A stretch of 64,000 nt of DNA from CAMAXB01 sp964476565 (GCA_964476565.1 CAYZBG010000014.1:16435-80434); one strand, 5' to 3'; positions 35,041 through 45,125 are shown, counted from the stretch's first letter. Translations and numbers: made by a program. The notes: generated by a model not told the origin, from the letters alone.

Positions 35041-36400
35041 CCGCACCGCCATCCTCAATGTCGTCGGCCTGACCCCGCGTATCATTGGGCCCGATACACC
35101 GCACCTGGCCGCCGCGGTCTCCGCCGGTGGATTGACCCGCATCCGCCCGGTCCTGCCAGCCGTCACCTGCACCGCCCAGAGCACCTACCTGACCGGCCTC
35201 CCCCCCTCCGGGCACGGGTGCGTCGCCAACGGTTGGTACGACCGCACGCTCGCCGAACATCATTTCTGGAAGCAGTCGAATCACGTCGTGTCCGGCCGGA
35301 AGCTCTGGGAGCGGGCCCGCGACGCCCGTCCGGGCTTCACCTGCGCCAAGCTGTTTTGGTGGTACAACATGTACTCCACCGCCGACTGGTCGATCACTCC
35401 GCGGCCGATGTACCCGGCCGACGGACGCAAGGTCTTCGACGTCTACAGCCACCCGCTCGGAATCCGCGACGCCATCAAACGCGACCTCGGCCCCTTCCCC
35501 TTTCCCGCCTTCTGGGGCCCGACGGCCGGCCTCGCCTCCTCCCGCTGGATCGCCGATTCCGCCCGCTGGATCGAGGAACGGCAGCGCCCCGACCTCTCCC
35601 TCGTGTATCTGCCGCATCTGGACTACAACCTCCAGCGCCTCGGTCCCGATGATCCGCGGCTACGGGAGGACTTCCGCGCCATCGACGGCGTGGTCGGCGA
35701 CCTGCTGGGCTTCTACGCGGCCCGCGGCGTCAAGACCTTGATCCTGTCCGAATACGGCATCACACGGGTCAACCGCACGATCGCCCTCAACCGGCTGTTC
35801 CGCGCCCGGGGCTGGCTCACCGTGAAGGACGAACTTGGGCTCGAGCTGCTCGACTGCGGGGCGAGCCGTGCTTTCGCCATCGCGGATCATCAGATCGCGC
35901 ACGTGTACGTCAATGACCCGTCGATCCGTGGAGAGGTGCGTACGCTGCTCGAATCAACCGAGGGCATCGCCCGGGTGCTGGCCGACGATGACCGGCGCAC
36001 CGCCGGACTCGATCATACGCGCTCCGGCGACCTGATCGCGTTCTCCGACGAGAACGCCTGGTTCACCTACTACTACTGGGAGGACGACCGGAAGGCGCCG
36101 GATTTCGCGCGCTGCGTCGACATCCATCGCAAGTACGGCTACGATCCCGTCGAGCTGTTTCTTGATCCGGAACTGAGCCTGCCGCGGCTGCGTCTCGGCC
36201 TCAAACTGCTGCGCAAGAAGCTCGGTTTTCGCACGCTGATGAACGTGATTCCTCTCGATGCGTCCCTCGTCCGCGGTTCCCACGGCACCTGCCCCGCGAG
36301 CACCGACGAATGGCCCGTGCTTATCGGCACTGGAACCGACGCCGAACCTCTGCCCGCCACTGCGGTGCACGACCGGCTGCTGCGCCACGTCTTGTCCTGA
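35033..36400 (+). CDS. eboF: Alkaline phosphatase/nucleotide pyrophosphatase-fold protein EboF
   Basis: 455 aa, start 8 nt inside the eboD stop. The N-terminus AILNVVGLTPRIIG and IRPVLPAVTCTAQSTYLTGL place it in the type I phosphodiesterase/alkaline phosphatase superfamily; the Thr of TCTAQ is the expected nucleophile. The first metal-ligand Asp (IDG in most NPPs) is replaced in VVG, a feature of this branch. HLDYNLQRL and LILSEYGITRVNRTI carry further metal ligands. No signal peptide, so it should be cytoplasmic. It closes the operon. Reaction unknown. Confidence 0.88.
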   Translation: MADRTAILNVVGLTPRIIGPDTPHLAAAVSAGGLTRIRPVLPAVTCTAQSTYLTGLPPSGHGCVANGWYDRTLAEHHFWKQSNHVVSGRKLWERARDARPGFTCAKLFWWYNMYSTADWSITPRPMYPADGRKVFDVYSHPLGIRDAIKRDLGPFPFPAFWGPTAGLASSRWIADSARWIEERQRPDLSLVYLPHLDYNLQRLGPDDPRLREDFRAIDGVVGDLLGFYAARGVKTLILSEYGITRVNRTIALNRLFRARGWLTVKDELGLELLDCGASRAFAIADHQIAHVYVNDPSIRGEVRTLLESTEGIARVLADDDRRTAGLDHTRSGDLIAFSDENAWFTYYYWEDDRKAPDFARCVDIHRKYGYDPVELFLDPELSLPRLRLGLKLLRKKLGFRTLMNVIPLDASLVRGSHGTCPASTDEWPVLIGTGTDAEPLPATAVHDRLLRHVLS

Positions 36401-36414
36401 GGAAACTGACGCCG

Positions 36415-39225
36415 TTACCTGCGCGACGCCGCTTCGCGCTCGGTCAGGGCATCACGCAAGGTTGTGAGCATCGATGCCGCGGTGAAGGGCTTGGTAAGGA
36501 AAAACTTCACGCCTTCCTGGGCCGCCTGCGCCTTGCCGGATTTGCCAGCGTACCCGCTCACCGCCACGATGCACACCTTGGGATCGAGGCGGCGCAGCGC
36601 CGAGATCAAGGCCGAGCCATCCATTACCGGCATCATCATGTCGGTGAGCACCAGCGCGATCTCGTCCCGATGCAGGGCATAGATGCCCACTGCCTGGGCC
36701 CCGTCTTCCGCCGTCACGACGCGATACCCGTGGCTCTGCAAAGTCTGGCGCGTGATCTCCACGATCGACGGTTCGTCGTCGACCACCAGCACGAGTTGCC
36801 CCTGTCCGCGGGGCAGATCTTCCACCCGCTCGGATTCGCCACCGGCCAAGTCGTCATGCGCCTCAAGCGCCGGCAGGTAGATCTTGAAGGTCGCCCCGCG
36901 TTTCGGCTCGCTCGCGACATTCATGAAGCCGCCGTGCGACCGTACGATGCCGATGGCCGTGGAGAGACCGAGCCCGGTCCCCTGGCCCACGTCCTTGGTG
37001 GTGAAAAAGGGCTCGAAGATGCGATCGATGATCTCCGGCGGTATGCCCATGCCGGTGTCGGACACCTGCAGCTCGACGTAACGGCCGGGACTGACCTGCC
37101 GGTTCATCGCCGAATACTGCGCGTCGAGCACGAGGTTGCCTGCCTTCAGACTGATGGTGCCGCCGCCGGGCATCGCGTCGCGCGCATTCACACATAGATT
37201 GAGCAGGACCTGCTGCAGCTGGGTCGGGTCGCCCGCCACCAGCCACAGATCCGACTGCACCTGCACGTCCATCTGCACGTTCTTCGGAAAGGTGTTCGAT
37301 ACGATTGCCCGCAGCTCGCGCAGGAGATGACCGAAGTGCACCGAAACCCGCGCCCCCTCGACGCCCCGCGCAAAGGAGAGCACCTGCTTGACGAGTTCGG
37401 CGCCCCGGCGGGCGCTGCGCTCGATGGTGGACAGGATCTCCTCGGGCGAATCCCCGGGCTCCAGATGCTTCAGGAGGTCCACCCCCATGGTGATGGGCGC
37501 CAGCAGATTGTTCAGATCGTGGGCAATGCCCCCGGCAAGCGTGCCCAGGCTTCCCATGCGCTGGGCGCGCAGGAACTGTTCCTCCAGGCGTTTCCGTTCG
37601 GTCGCATCGGTGTCGATGAGCAGCAGGGATCGCGCCTCTCCTCGTTCGTCGCGCAGCAGCGTCCAACGCGCATCGACGGTGAGCACCCGCAGAGTCTTCG
37701 CCACCTTGCGCAGCTCGCCCGTCCACGCCCCGTGCTCGCGCACGGTATGGTCGGCTTCGGCCAGACGGGCGGGGTCCACTTTGAACAGGGTTTCCAACAG
37801 CCGACCCTTCGCCTCGTCGGCCGTCCAGCCGTAGAGCCGTTCCGCGCCGCGGCTCCAGAACGTGATTCGGTGGGCCAGGTCGCACACCATGATCGCGTCC
37901 CGCGCATCATCGATCAGCGCGGCCTGCTCGCGCACCTTCTCGTCCGCCAGCTTTCGCTCCGAAATGTCGATCAGGCCCCCCACCATGCGGCAGGCGATGC
38001 CCGCGGTGTCGTACAACGCCTGGCCGGTGGCACTGACCCAGACATAATCGCCTGCCTTGCGGCGCAACCGGTACTCGACGCGGTACGGAACGCGGTCCGG
38101 CGAAAAGTGCGCCGCGAGCGCCTGCTTGACGCGACCAAGATCGTCCGGGTGCACCTGGTTGAAGAACGCGTTCGCGGTGGTCGCGAATTCGCCGGGGGCA
38201 AAGCCCACCAACTCGAGAAAACGCGGCGAAAAATAGCATTCGTCCGTTTCGCGGTTCCAGTCCCAGATCGCAGCCGTCGAGCCGCTCACCACGAGTTGGA
38301 AGCGCTCCTCACTTGCCCGCAGTTTCAGCTCCGCCTGCTTGCGGGCGGTGATATCGAGCGTGGTGCCCACGATCTGGACGGCGTGACCGGCGTCATCGAC
38401 CACCGTTCGTCCCCGTTGCTCCACCCAGCGCAGCGACCCATCCGGCCGCATGATGCGATGCTCGATGGCCAGCGCTCCGCCCGTCTCGAGCATCCGAGCC
38501 CGGGCCTCGGCCAACCGGGCTCGGTCGTCGGGGTGCACCCGCGCAATGAACTCCGCAAACGTCGGTACGAATGAGCCCGGCTCGCACCCGAAGATGCGGT
38601 AGATTTCATCCGACCACGCCAGGCTACCTTCAGTCAGGTCGTGCGTCCAACTGCCCAGATGCGCGATCGCCTGGGCCCGCGAGAGGCTGGTCTCGCTCTC
38701 TCGCAGGGCCGCCTCCACCCGCCGCTGCTCGCGCAATTGCCGGCGCAATTGCAGCTGGGTCATGACGTGGCGGCTGAGCACGTTCAGCGCCCGCAGCTGC
38801 TCGGGACGAAGCTGCCGGGGCTGGCGATCGATCACACAAAGCGTGCCCAACGCCTCTCCATCCGGCGTCACGAGTGGAGACCCGGCATAGAAACGGATTC
38901 CTGGTTCGCCGACCACAAAGGGGTTGGTGTTGAAGCGAGGATCGAGGGTGGCATCCGGCACAATGAGGTTCTCTGCCGGACGCTGGATTGCATGGGCGCA
39001 GAAGGCATGGTCGCGCGGCGTCTCCGAAACGGTCAGCCCCACCTTCGCCTTGAACCACTGGCGGGAGGAATCGACGAGGCTGATCAACGCGATCGGCGTC
39101 TCGCAGATCTGCGCCGCAAGATCGGCGATGTCGTCGAACTCCGCCTCCGGCGCCGTGTCAACGATGGCGAACTCGCTCAGCGCAGCCAGTCGGCGGGCCT
39201 CGTTCTCCGGGAGTGGGGCGTTCAC
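36415..39225 (-). CDS. Hybrid sensor histidine kinase with GAF, multiple PAS and a receiver domain
   Basis: 936 aa from a GTG at 39225 (VNAPLPENEARRLAALSEF), chosen because GAF homology starts there. Order: GAF (about 10-160; FKAKVGLTVSETPRDHAFCA), a coiled coil, three PAS/PAC domains (about 195-540), kinase core with His569 in GTLAGGIAHDLNNLLAPI, ATPase motifs DARDAMPGG-like N-box, DTGMGIPPE and GTGLGLSTA, then a receiver domain (LVVDDEPSIVE; phosphoacceptor Asp862 in LTDMMMPVMDG). It is cytoplasmic, with no membrane segments. It ends convergently 14 nt from eboF. No obvious output partner lies nearby. Confidence 0.9.
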   Translation of the reverse strand: MNAPLPENEARRLAALSEFAIVDTAPEAEFDDIADLAAQICETPIALISLVDSSRQWFKAKVGLTVSETPRDHAFCAHAIQRPAENLIVPDATLDPRFNTNPFVVGEPGIRFYAGSPLVTPDGEALGTLCVIDRQPRQLRPEQLRALNVLSRHVMTQLQLRRQLREQRRVEAALRESETSLSRAQAIAHLGSWTHDLTEGSLAWSDEIYRIFGCEPGSFVPTFAEFIARVHPDDRARLAEARARMLETGGALAIEHRIMRPDGSLRWVEQRGRTVVDDAGHAVQIVGTTLDITARKQAELKLRASEERFQLVVSGSTAAIWDWNRETDECYFSPRFLELVGFAPGEFATTANAFFNQVHPDDLGRVKQALAAHFSPDRVPYRVEYRLRRKAGDYVWVSATGQALYDTAGIACRMVGGLIDISERKLADEKVREQAALIDDARDAIMVCDLAHRITFWSRGAERLYGWTADEAKGRLLETLFKVDPARLAEADHTVREHGAWTGELRKVAKTLRVLTVDARWTLLRDERGEARSLLLIDTDATERKRLEEQFLRAQRMGSLGTLAGGIAHDLNNLLAPITMGVDLLKHLEPGDSPEEILSTIERSARRGAELVKQVLSFARGVEGARVSVHFGHLLRELRAIVSNTFPKNVQMDVQVQSDLWLVAGDPTQLQQVLLNLCVNARDAMPGGGTISLKAGNLVLDAQYSAMNRQVSPGRYVELQVSDTGMGIPPEIIDRIFEPFFTTKDVGQGTGLGLSTAIGIVRSHGGFMNVASEPKRGATFKIYLPALEAHDDLAGGESERVEDLPRGQGQLVLVVDDEPSIVEITRQTLQSHGYRVVTAEDGAQAVGIYALHRDEIALVLTDMMMPVMDGSALISALRRLDPKVCIVAVSGYAGKSGKAQAAQEGVKFFLTKPFTAASMLTTLRDALTEREAASRR

Positions 39226-39388
39226 GGGGCCATGTTCGCACACCGGGCCGGGTATACCAGAGGGAAAGAGCGCAAGTGGATAACAGCGGCAAGGATGCCA
39301 CCGCAAGAAACGCCCCAAAAACACCCGGAAACGCAGCGCCGGCCGCGCGCATCCGTGGGAAAATGCGACAATGAGGAGTCCCTCCGCC

Positions 39389-39580
39389 ATGAAAACTCAT
39401 CATCCCACTCCCAACCCCGATCGCCCCGGCGCCACCGCCCAGCCGGCATCCGCCTTCCCCAAAGCCGCCGCCTCCGACCGCGCTCATCCGCTCCACTCCC
39501 TCCCCGCCATGGACCAACGTCCGAAGGTCAACCGCTCCGGTGCCACGCAACGCCGACGGGCCCATCCGCCCAAATTCTAG
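39389..39580 (+). CDS. Possible small basic protein of unknown function
   Basis: 63 aa from the ATG at 39389, with a possible Shine-Dalgarno GAGGAG 10 nt upstream. The product is proline-, alanine- and arginine-rich (QRRRAHPPKF end) with no recognised domain. It occupies the only space between the hybrid kinase and the efflux operon and ends 3 nt into the convergent cusA-like gene. It may be spurious. Confidence 0.3.
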   Translation: MKTHHPTPNPDRPGATAQPASAFPKAAASDRAHPLHSLPAMDQRPKVNRSGATQRRRAHPPKF

Positions 39581-42500
39581 GTGCCACTCCGCACCGGCTC
39601 CTCCGGCCGCACGCGCGCCTCCCGCGCCAGTCGTCGCTCCCAGTACCAGGTGAAGAAGACGGGCACGGAGAACAACGACACGAGGTCGAAGATCATTCCA
39701 CCGACCACCGGCAGGATCATCGGCACCATCAGCTCCGATCCCCGGCCCGTGGACCACAGCACCGGGATAAGTGACAGTAGCGTGGTCATGTTCGTCATCA
39801 CGGCCGGCCGGCGGCGGCGCAACCCGGCGAGAAACACCCGCCGGTTGACCTCCTCGACCGTGCCAGGGTGGGTCTTGAACTGCCCCTGGAGGTAGGTTCC
39901 GAGCAGGATGCCGTCATTGAACATCACGCCCAGCAGCACGAGAAAACCCACGACCACCGCCGTGGTCATCTCGACATCCCAGAGCCACACAAACAGGAAA
40001 CCGCCCGCCGTAGTGACCACGGCATTACAGAGCAGGATGATCGCGGTGATCAGCCACGAGCGCGTGCCAACGTAGATCAGCACGACCATCACCAGTCCCG
40101 AAACGGCGATGATCCCGCGCAGGGTTTCGTCCGCCTTCAGCTTCTGCTCGTAACGACCAACCCAGCGGTAGGTCGCCCCCGGGGGAAGTTCGAGGGTTCC
40201 GTCCGCCAGCGCCGCCCGCAGCCGGACGTCGGCATCGCGCACGACCTCCACCTCGCCGCGCCCGCGGGCATTCAGCAGCACGTACTGCGTGCGTTTGCCT
40301 CCCTCCGAGCGGATCGCCATCGGTCCGATGGTGTAGGTCAGCCCGGCTTCGCTCGGACGTTCCCCTGCCAACCGCAGCCGGCCGGACGCCGCCGCCGCGG
40401 CCACCGCAGCCGGAACCGGATCGCCTGCCGGCACGGTGAGCTCGGCCCGCCGCTCGTCCAGCACGACATAATTGCGCTGTTCCGACAGCGTCAGCTCGGT
40501 CAGGAATGCCGCGGCGCCGGGATCGTCGGCGGTAAACTCCAGCGTATGGACCCGCGGAACGGCCAGCAGACTGGCGAGCGGAATCGCACCGTGGCCTTCG
40601 GTCACCGCCACCTGGACTTGCAGGAGTTCATCGGGATCGTCACGCCGCTCCCGCGCATAACGAATGCGCACCGGGTAACGCAGAGCACCCTCCACGGAGT
40701 ACGTCACCGCCATGCCGCCCAGCGCCACTTCCACCGTGCGCATGACCTGTTCGCTGGTCAGGCCAAACCGGGCCAGACGGGCCGGATCGAGGCGGATCTC
40801 GGCATAGGGTTTGCCTCCCTCACGCTGCATCTGCACGTCCACGGCACCCGGGGTCGGCTGGATGACCTTCTCGGCCCGCTCGGCGAATCGTTCCAGGGCA
40901 TCGGTGTCGTCACCCAGCACCTGCAGCGCGATCAGGCTGCGAATGCCGGTCGAGAGCATCACCACCCGGGTCTCGATCGGCTGCAGCCAGCTCGGGGCCG
41001 CACCGGGGATGTCGCTGATGGCCGCCAACGCTGCCCGCACTTCGTCGAGCGTGCGCGGCCGCACCTCCACGCTCCCGTCGGCGCGCGTGATCTCGTGGGC
41101 CGGCCATTCGGCATAAGGCTTCAGCAGCACCACGGTTTCGATCATTCCGATCGGGGCCGGATCCAGGGCGGTCTCGGCCCGCCCCATCTTGCCCATGACA
41201 CCCGCCACCTCGGGGATCGCTTCGATCTGCCGGTTCTGGGCCAGCATCAACCGCTGGGTTTCTCCCAGGCCGCCGGTCGCCGGGATCGAGGGCATGAACA
41301 GCAGGCTGCCCTCGTCCAACGGGGGCAGAAAACTGGAGCCCACCCCGGGAAACCAACGCGTCATCGCCCGATCAAGCGTGGTGGCGGAGAAATCAGCCCC
41401 GGCGGCGGCGAACACCTGGCGCAGCGGCCAGCTGAGCGTGGGCCAGCCGGCGCCGAGCAGGTAGCCACCACCCGCCATCGCCGCGATCACCAGGGTGAAC
41501 GCGACCTTGTGCCGCAGGATGCGCACGTACGCCCATTCATAGGCGACGTGAATCCCCCGGCTCATCGGATTCTCCTCGTAGTTGACGAGTCGCTCCCGGC
41601 CGATCCGCCACACGACCGAGCCCACGAGCAGCGCGAAGAGCGGCGCAAACAGCCAGCCAGGCACGGTCAGCACCCATCGGCCATGATCCATCGGCAGCGA
41701 CCATCCGTCGCGCCAGAACCAACCGAACGCGACGCCCGCTCCGACTCCCGTGAGCGCCACCAGCACCGTCCGGCGGACCTGCCAAGGCGGCAGCAACAGG
41801 CGACACAGCACCGGCACCAACAGCGTGCCAAACAAGACTGCCCCGCTGATTGCGAGCGACTTGGTCAGCGCGAGCGGCTCAAACAGCCGCCCCGCCTGAT
41901 CGGTCAACGCAAAGATCGGCAGGAAACCGATGACCGTGGTCGCGGCCGAGGTGAGCAGGGGCCGGGCAACTTCCTGCGCCCCCTGCACCACCGTGTCGAT
42001 GATCTCAGCATCGAACGGAGACACCGGCATCGGCCGACCTTCCCTCCGGCAGCGGGCCTGCAAATCGACCAGGTGCTGCGTGATGTTCTCCGTCATGATG
42101 ATGCCGAAATCCACCATCACCCCGATCGCGATCGCGATGCCCGCGAGGCTCATGATGTTGGCCCCGACCCCGGCGAGATGCATGACGAGGAACGTGAAGA
42201 GCATGCCCAAGGGCAGACTCACCGCCACCGCCAGACTGGCGCGCACGTGCAGCAAAAAGGCGACCACCACGATGACCGTGGTGATCACGGCCTCCTGCAG
42301 GGTGTTGGTCACCGTGGCGGTGGTCTCACGGATCAGCTGGGAACGGTCGTAGAAGGGAACAACCGTCAACGACTCCGCGGTAAACGTCGGACCCAGGTCG
42401 GCCAGGCGCCGCTTGACCGCATTGATCACCGTCTTCGGATCTTCCTGGACCCGCATGCCGATGATTGCGCCCACGTGTTCCTGATAGCCATCCGCCAGCA

Positions 42501-43305
42501 GTCCCTGCCGGAACTGCCCGCCCAGACGCACCTCCGCAATGTCGCCGAGGCGCAGACCCGCGCCCTTCAATCGGTCGCCACGAATGACAATGTTCTCCAC
42601 ATCCTCGACCGAACGCAGGAAGCCGACTCCGCGAATCATTGTCTCGACGCCGCTCTGCTCCACGCTCATCGCGCCGACATCACGACCGGCCGACTGCACC
42701 GCCATCATCAGCATGTCCACCGTGATGCCCTGCTCCTCGAGGCGATTGGGATCCACGTCGATCTGGTACTCGCGCACGACCCCGCCCGCCGGCGCCACTT
42801 CCGCCACGCCCGGCACCGCCCGGAGCGCGGGCACAACCACCTGGTCCAACAGGTAGCGCTTGCTCTCCAGATCGCGCGGCCCCTGCAGCGTGAACGCATA
42901 GACCTGACCCATGGCCGTCGCATCCGGTCCGAGGCGGGCGTTCACTCCGGCTGGCAGCAGCCCGGAAAGCTGCGAGAGGCGCTCCAGCACCCGGGTCCGG
43001 CACTCATACAAGTCCCGGTTCTCCTCGAAAATCACGTACAGGTAACTTGCCCCATAGAGCGACATGCCGCGCACCGTCTGCACCCCGGGCAGGCCCTGGA
43101 GTTCGCGCGCGAGACGCGCGGTGACCTGCTGGTCCATGTCTTGCGGACTCTTGCCCGGCCATTCGGCCCAGACGATCACCTGGTTGTCGCTCAGGTCGGG
43201 AATCGCATCGACCGGCACCTGGCGCCACGCCCACAGCCCGGCGACAGCCAGGCCCAAGGCGGCAGCGAGAGTCAGAAAGGAGTTGCGGATGAAGAAGGAG
43301 AGCAT
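39577..43305 (-). CDS. CusA/CzcA-family heavy-metal efflux RND transporter
   Basis: 1242 aa from the ATG at 43305. The N-terminal helix and IPDLSDNQVIVWAEWPGKSP are HME-RND hallmarks, as are VDPNRLEEQGITVDML and GIAIAIGVMVDFGIIMTENI in transmembrane helix 4, which carries the proton-relay Asp. Two large periplasmic loops and 12 helices are present. The pump moves monovalent (Cu, Ag) or divalent (Zn, Co, Cd) metal ions from the periplasm or cytoplasm across the envelope. The YHS/HMBD partners favour copper or a similar ion. It is about 200 residues longer than E. coli CusA, with an extra membrane-adjacent insertion near residues 580-690. Confidence 0.93.
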   Translation of the reverse strand: MLSFFIRNSFLTLAAALGLAVAGLWAWRQVPVDAIPDLSDNQVIVWAEWPGKSPQDMDQQVTARLARELQGLPGVQTVRGMSLYGASYLYVIFEENRDLYECRTRVLERLSQLSGLLPAGVNARLGPDATAMGQVYAFTLQGPRDLESKRYLLDQVVVPALRAVPGVAEVAPAGGVVREYQIDVDPNRLEEQGITVDMLMMAVQSAGRDVGAMSVEQSGVETMIRGVGFLRSVEDVENIVIRGDRLKGAGLRLGDIAEVRLGGQFRQGLLADGYQEHVGAIIGMRVQEDPKTVINAVKRRLADLGPTFTAESLTVVPFYDRSQLIRETTATVTNTLQEAVITTVIVVVAFLLHVRASLAVAVSLPLGMLFTFLVMHLAGVGANIMSLAGIAIAIGVMVDFGIIMTENITQHLVDLQARCRREGRPMPVSPFDAEIIDTVVQGAQEVARPLLTSAATTVIGFLPIFALTDQAGRLFEPLALTKSLAISGAVLFGTLLVPVLCRLLLPPWQVRRTVLVALTGVGAGVAFGWFWRDGWSLPMDHGRWVLTVPGWLFAPLFALLVGSVVWRIGRERLVNYEENPMSRGIHVAYEWAYVRILRHKVAFTLVIAAMAGGGYLLGAGWPTLSWPLRQVFAAAGADFSATTLDRAMTRWFPGVGSSFLPPLDEGSLLFMPSIPATGGLGETQRLMLAQNRQIEAIPEVAGVMGKMGRAETALDPAPIGMIETVVLLKPYAEWPAHEITRADGSVEVRPRTLDEVRAALAAISDIPGAAPSWLQPIETRVVMLSTGIRSLIALQVLGDDTDALERFAERAEKVIQPTPGAVDVQMQREGGKPYAEIRLDPARLARFGLTSEQVMRTVEVALGGMAVTYSVEGALRYPVRIRYARERRDDPDELLQVQVAVTEGHGAIPLASLLAVPRVHTLEFTADDPGAAAFLTELTLSEQRNYVVLDERRAELTVPAGDPVPAAVAAAAASGRLRLAGERPSEAGLTYTIGPMAIRSEGGKRTQYVLLNARGRGEVEVVRDADVRLRAALADGTLELPPGATYRWVGRYEQKLKADETLRGIIAVSGLVMVVLIYVGTRSWLITAIILLCNAVVTTAGGFLFVWLWDVEMTTAVVVGFLVLLGVMFNDGILLGTYLQGQFKTHPGTVEEVNRRVFLAGLRRRRPAVMTNMTTLLSLIPVLWSTGRGSELMVPMILPVVGGMIFDLVSLFSVPVFFTWYWERRLAREARVRPEEPVRSGT

Positions 43306-43384
43306 GCGAACGTCGCGCACCGTCCGTGCGGGACAAGAAGAACGACCGTGGAAGGGGAACTCGGCTCGGAGCGAAACTCCGCCG

Positions 43385-44708
43385 TCAATGTTGATGCGCC
43401 GGTGCCGGCGCCGTGGCTCCGAGCGGGAAAAGCAGGCTCGGCGTACCGGCAAGCTGGGCCTGACTATCGATCAGGAACGCACCTTGTGTCGCCACCTCGT
43501 CACCCGGCGCGAGCCCGGCGCGCACCACGTAAAGGTCATTGCCCGACTCGTCCTCGATCCGGGGACCAAGAGCGAGCGCGGCGAGCTCGAACCGGGCCCG
43601 GCCGTCGCGCTGCCGCTCCGCGAGGCGCCAGGCCACATGCCGGACGCCGGTGGAAAGCACCGCCGTCTTCGGGACCAGCGTGAAGGTGCCCCACGTCTCC
43701 GGTTGCGAGGGATCGGCCGCCGTGGCGTCGCCCGCCAGCACGGCCTCAATGCGCGCCTCCACCAGGCTGCCCGGCAGCAGGCGGCCCGCCGGGTCCCGCA
43801 AGTGCAGGTGCACTTCCCGGGTACGGATCTCCAAATTCAGTTCGGGCGCCACCCACGCGACACTCGCCTGCACGTCCGGCAGTTCACCGGCGTCATCCGA
43901 CGCCAGCCGCACCGGCTGCCCCACCCGCAACCAGTGTGCCCGGGTTTCCGGGACATGGATGACCACCATGTAGGCCGCGGGATCCACCAGACGAAGCAGC
44001 GGGGCGTCGGCCATCACTTCCTGCCCGACCTGCGGCAGCGCGCTGGTCATCGCCTCGCCCTCCAGCGCGAGCACGACCCGACCGGCGAACGGCGTGGTGA
44101 TCGTAATCGTATCCACGGGATCACCACCCGCAATCACTGCATCGGCAACGGCCGGCAGGTTCCAGCGCGCAAAGCGCTGCGCGAGTGCACGGATGGCGGA
44201 CTGGTCTCCGAGTTTCACAGCGGCGGCGAGCTCCGCCTGCGCCGCATACGCCTCGGGGCTGTACAGGTCCACCACCGGCGCCCCCGCCTCGATCAGAGTC
44301 CCGGGATGGCGCGCCGCCTCATGCCGCTTCACCACGCGCCCACCGACCCGCGGGATCACAACCTGGAGCGTGCGGTCATCGTAGCGCACCGCGCCGTAGG
44401 CCCGCACCCGCGCGCGCCGGGCCCGACGTCACCGTCGCGAGCTGCACGTCCATGCGGCGTTGCTGCTCCCGCGTAAGTTCTCCCGCCGTCACCCGCGTCA
44501 TCTGCATGCCGCAGACCGGGCAGTCGCCCGGACGGTTTCCGATGAAGTCCATCATCGGACAGGCCCAACGCTCACCCGTTGGACCGGCCGCGTTCTCCTG
44601 TCCGGCCACAGGCGTCACGAAGAGGATGTTGCGCGGCAACAGCGCCACGGCTCCGCCACCCACGAGCAGGCCGGCGAGACCGATGAGAAGGAGCGGAGGC
44701 GGACGCAT
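43385..44708 (-). pseudogene. CusB-like efflux RND periplasmic adaptor, frameshifted
   Basis: Two frames together give one adaptor. The N-terminal frame (44708-44376) has a signal anchor (LLLIGLAGLLVGGGAVALL) and a heavy-metal-binding domain (WACPMMDFIGNRPGDCPVCG), then MDVQLATVTSGPARA. The second frame (from a GTG at 44407) carries on with YGAVRYDDRTLQVVIPRVGG, the barrel-sandwich and HlyD-like body (AQAELAAAVKLGDQ, VILVHVPETRAHWL-like). The junction lies in the GC run at about 44405-44420; restoring one base rejoins the frames. It is either a recent mutation or an assembly error. It adjoins the cusA-like gene. Confidence 0.8.
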
Positions 44709-44714
44709 GGCGGT

Positions 44715-45125
44715 TCAGCGTTTGACGACTTCGTTCTTGAGGTAGACGGGGCCGTAACGGTCCGGCTCCGCCTTGAACTTCGGCGGGCACATCCGGCAAC
44801 CGAAGCCAATGACTTTGCCCTGATACTCGGCCGTCGGAAGGCGGGGGTCGACGTCCATGCCGCAGATGGCGCACACGGTGTTGACGGGCTGACCGGCGGA
44901 GGGCGCCGCGACATTCACGGGAGACGCCGCTGCCGGGGTGCCGTGCCCGTGACCGGCATGCTCGCCGGTCGCCGCCGCGTTGGTCACCATCGGGACGTAA
45001 TCGCCGCCGTGGGCCGCAGCGGCCGTCGCGTCGGCCTCCGGAGAAAACAGCGCCGCGCGAACCACGAGCGCGGCGAGCGCTCCCGCGGCAAAGGTGCCGG
45101 CAAAAACAAAGAGGGATTTGATCAT
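44715..45125 (-). CDS. YHS-type metal-binding exported protein
   Basis: 136 aa. A signal anchor at about 1-25 (LFVFAGTFAAGALAALV) is followed by a histidine-rich linker (GEHAGHGHGT) and a YHS/TRASH-like domain: CAICGMDVDPRLPTAEYQGK and FGCRMCPPKFKAEPDRY. The cysteine-methionine pattern suits copper or silver binding in the periplasm. It lies between the outer-membrane and adaptor genes of the efflux operon, and its start overlaps the outer-membrane gene's stop (ATGA at 45122-45125). Confidence 0.8.
   Translation of the reverse strand: MIKSLFVFAGTFAAGALAALVVRAALFSPEADATAAAAHGGDYVPMVTNAAATGEHAGHGHGTPAAASPVNVAAPSAGQPVNTVCAICGMDVDPRLPTAEYQGKVIGFGCRMCPPKFKAEPDRYGPVYLKNEVVKR

Noticed and set aside
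39868..43683. Very long plus-strand open frame (about 1270 codons) opposite the efflux pump genes
   Set aside because: It mirrors the cusA/cusB frames, has an R/H/Q-rich composition typical of antisense shadows in GC-rich DNA, and shows no domain.
44376..44431. Programmed frameshifting in the adaptor gene
   Set aside because: No slippery heptamer or stimulatory hairpin was seen at the junction; a simple indel explains it.
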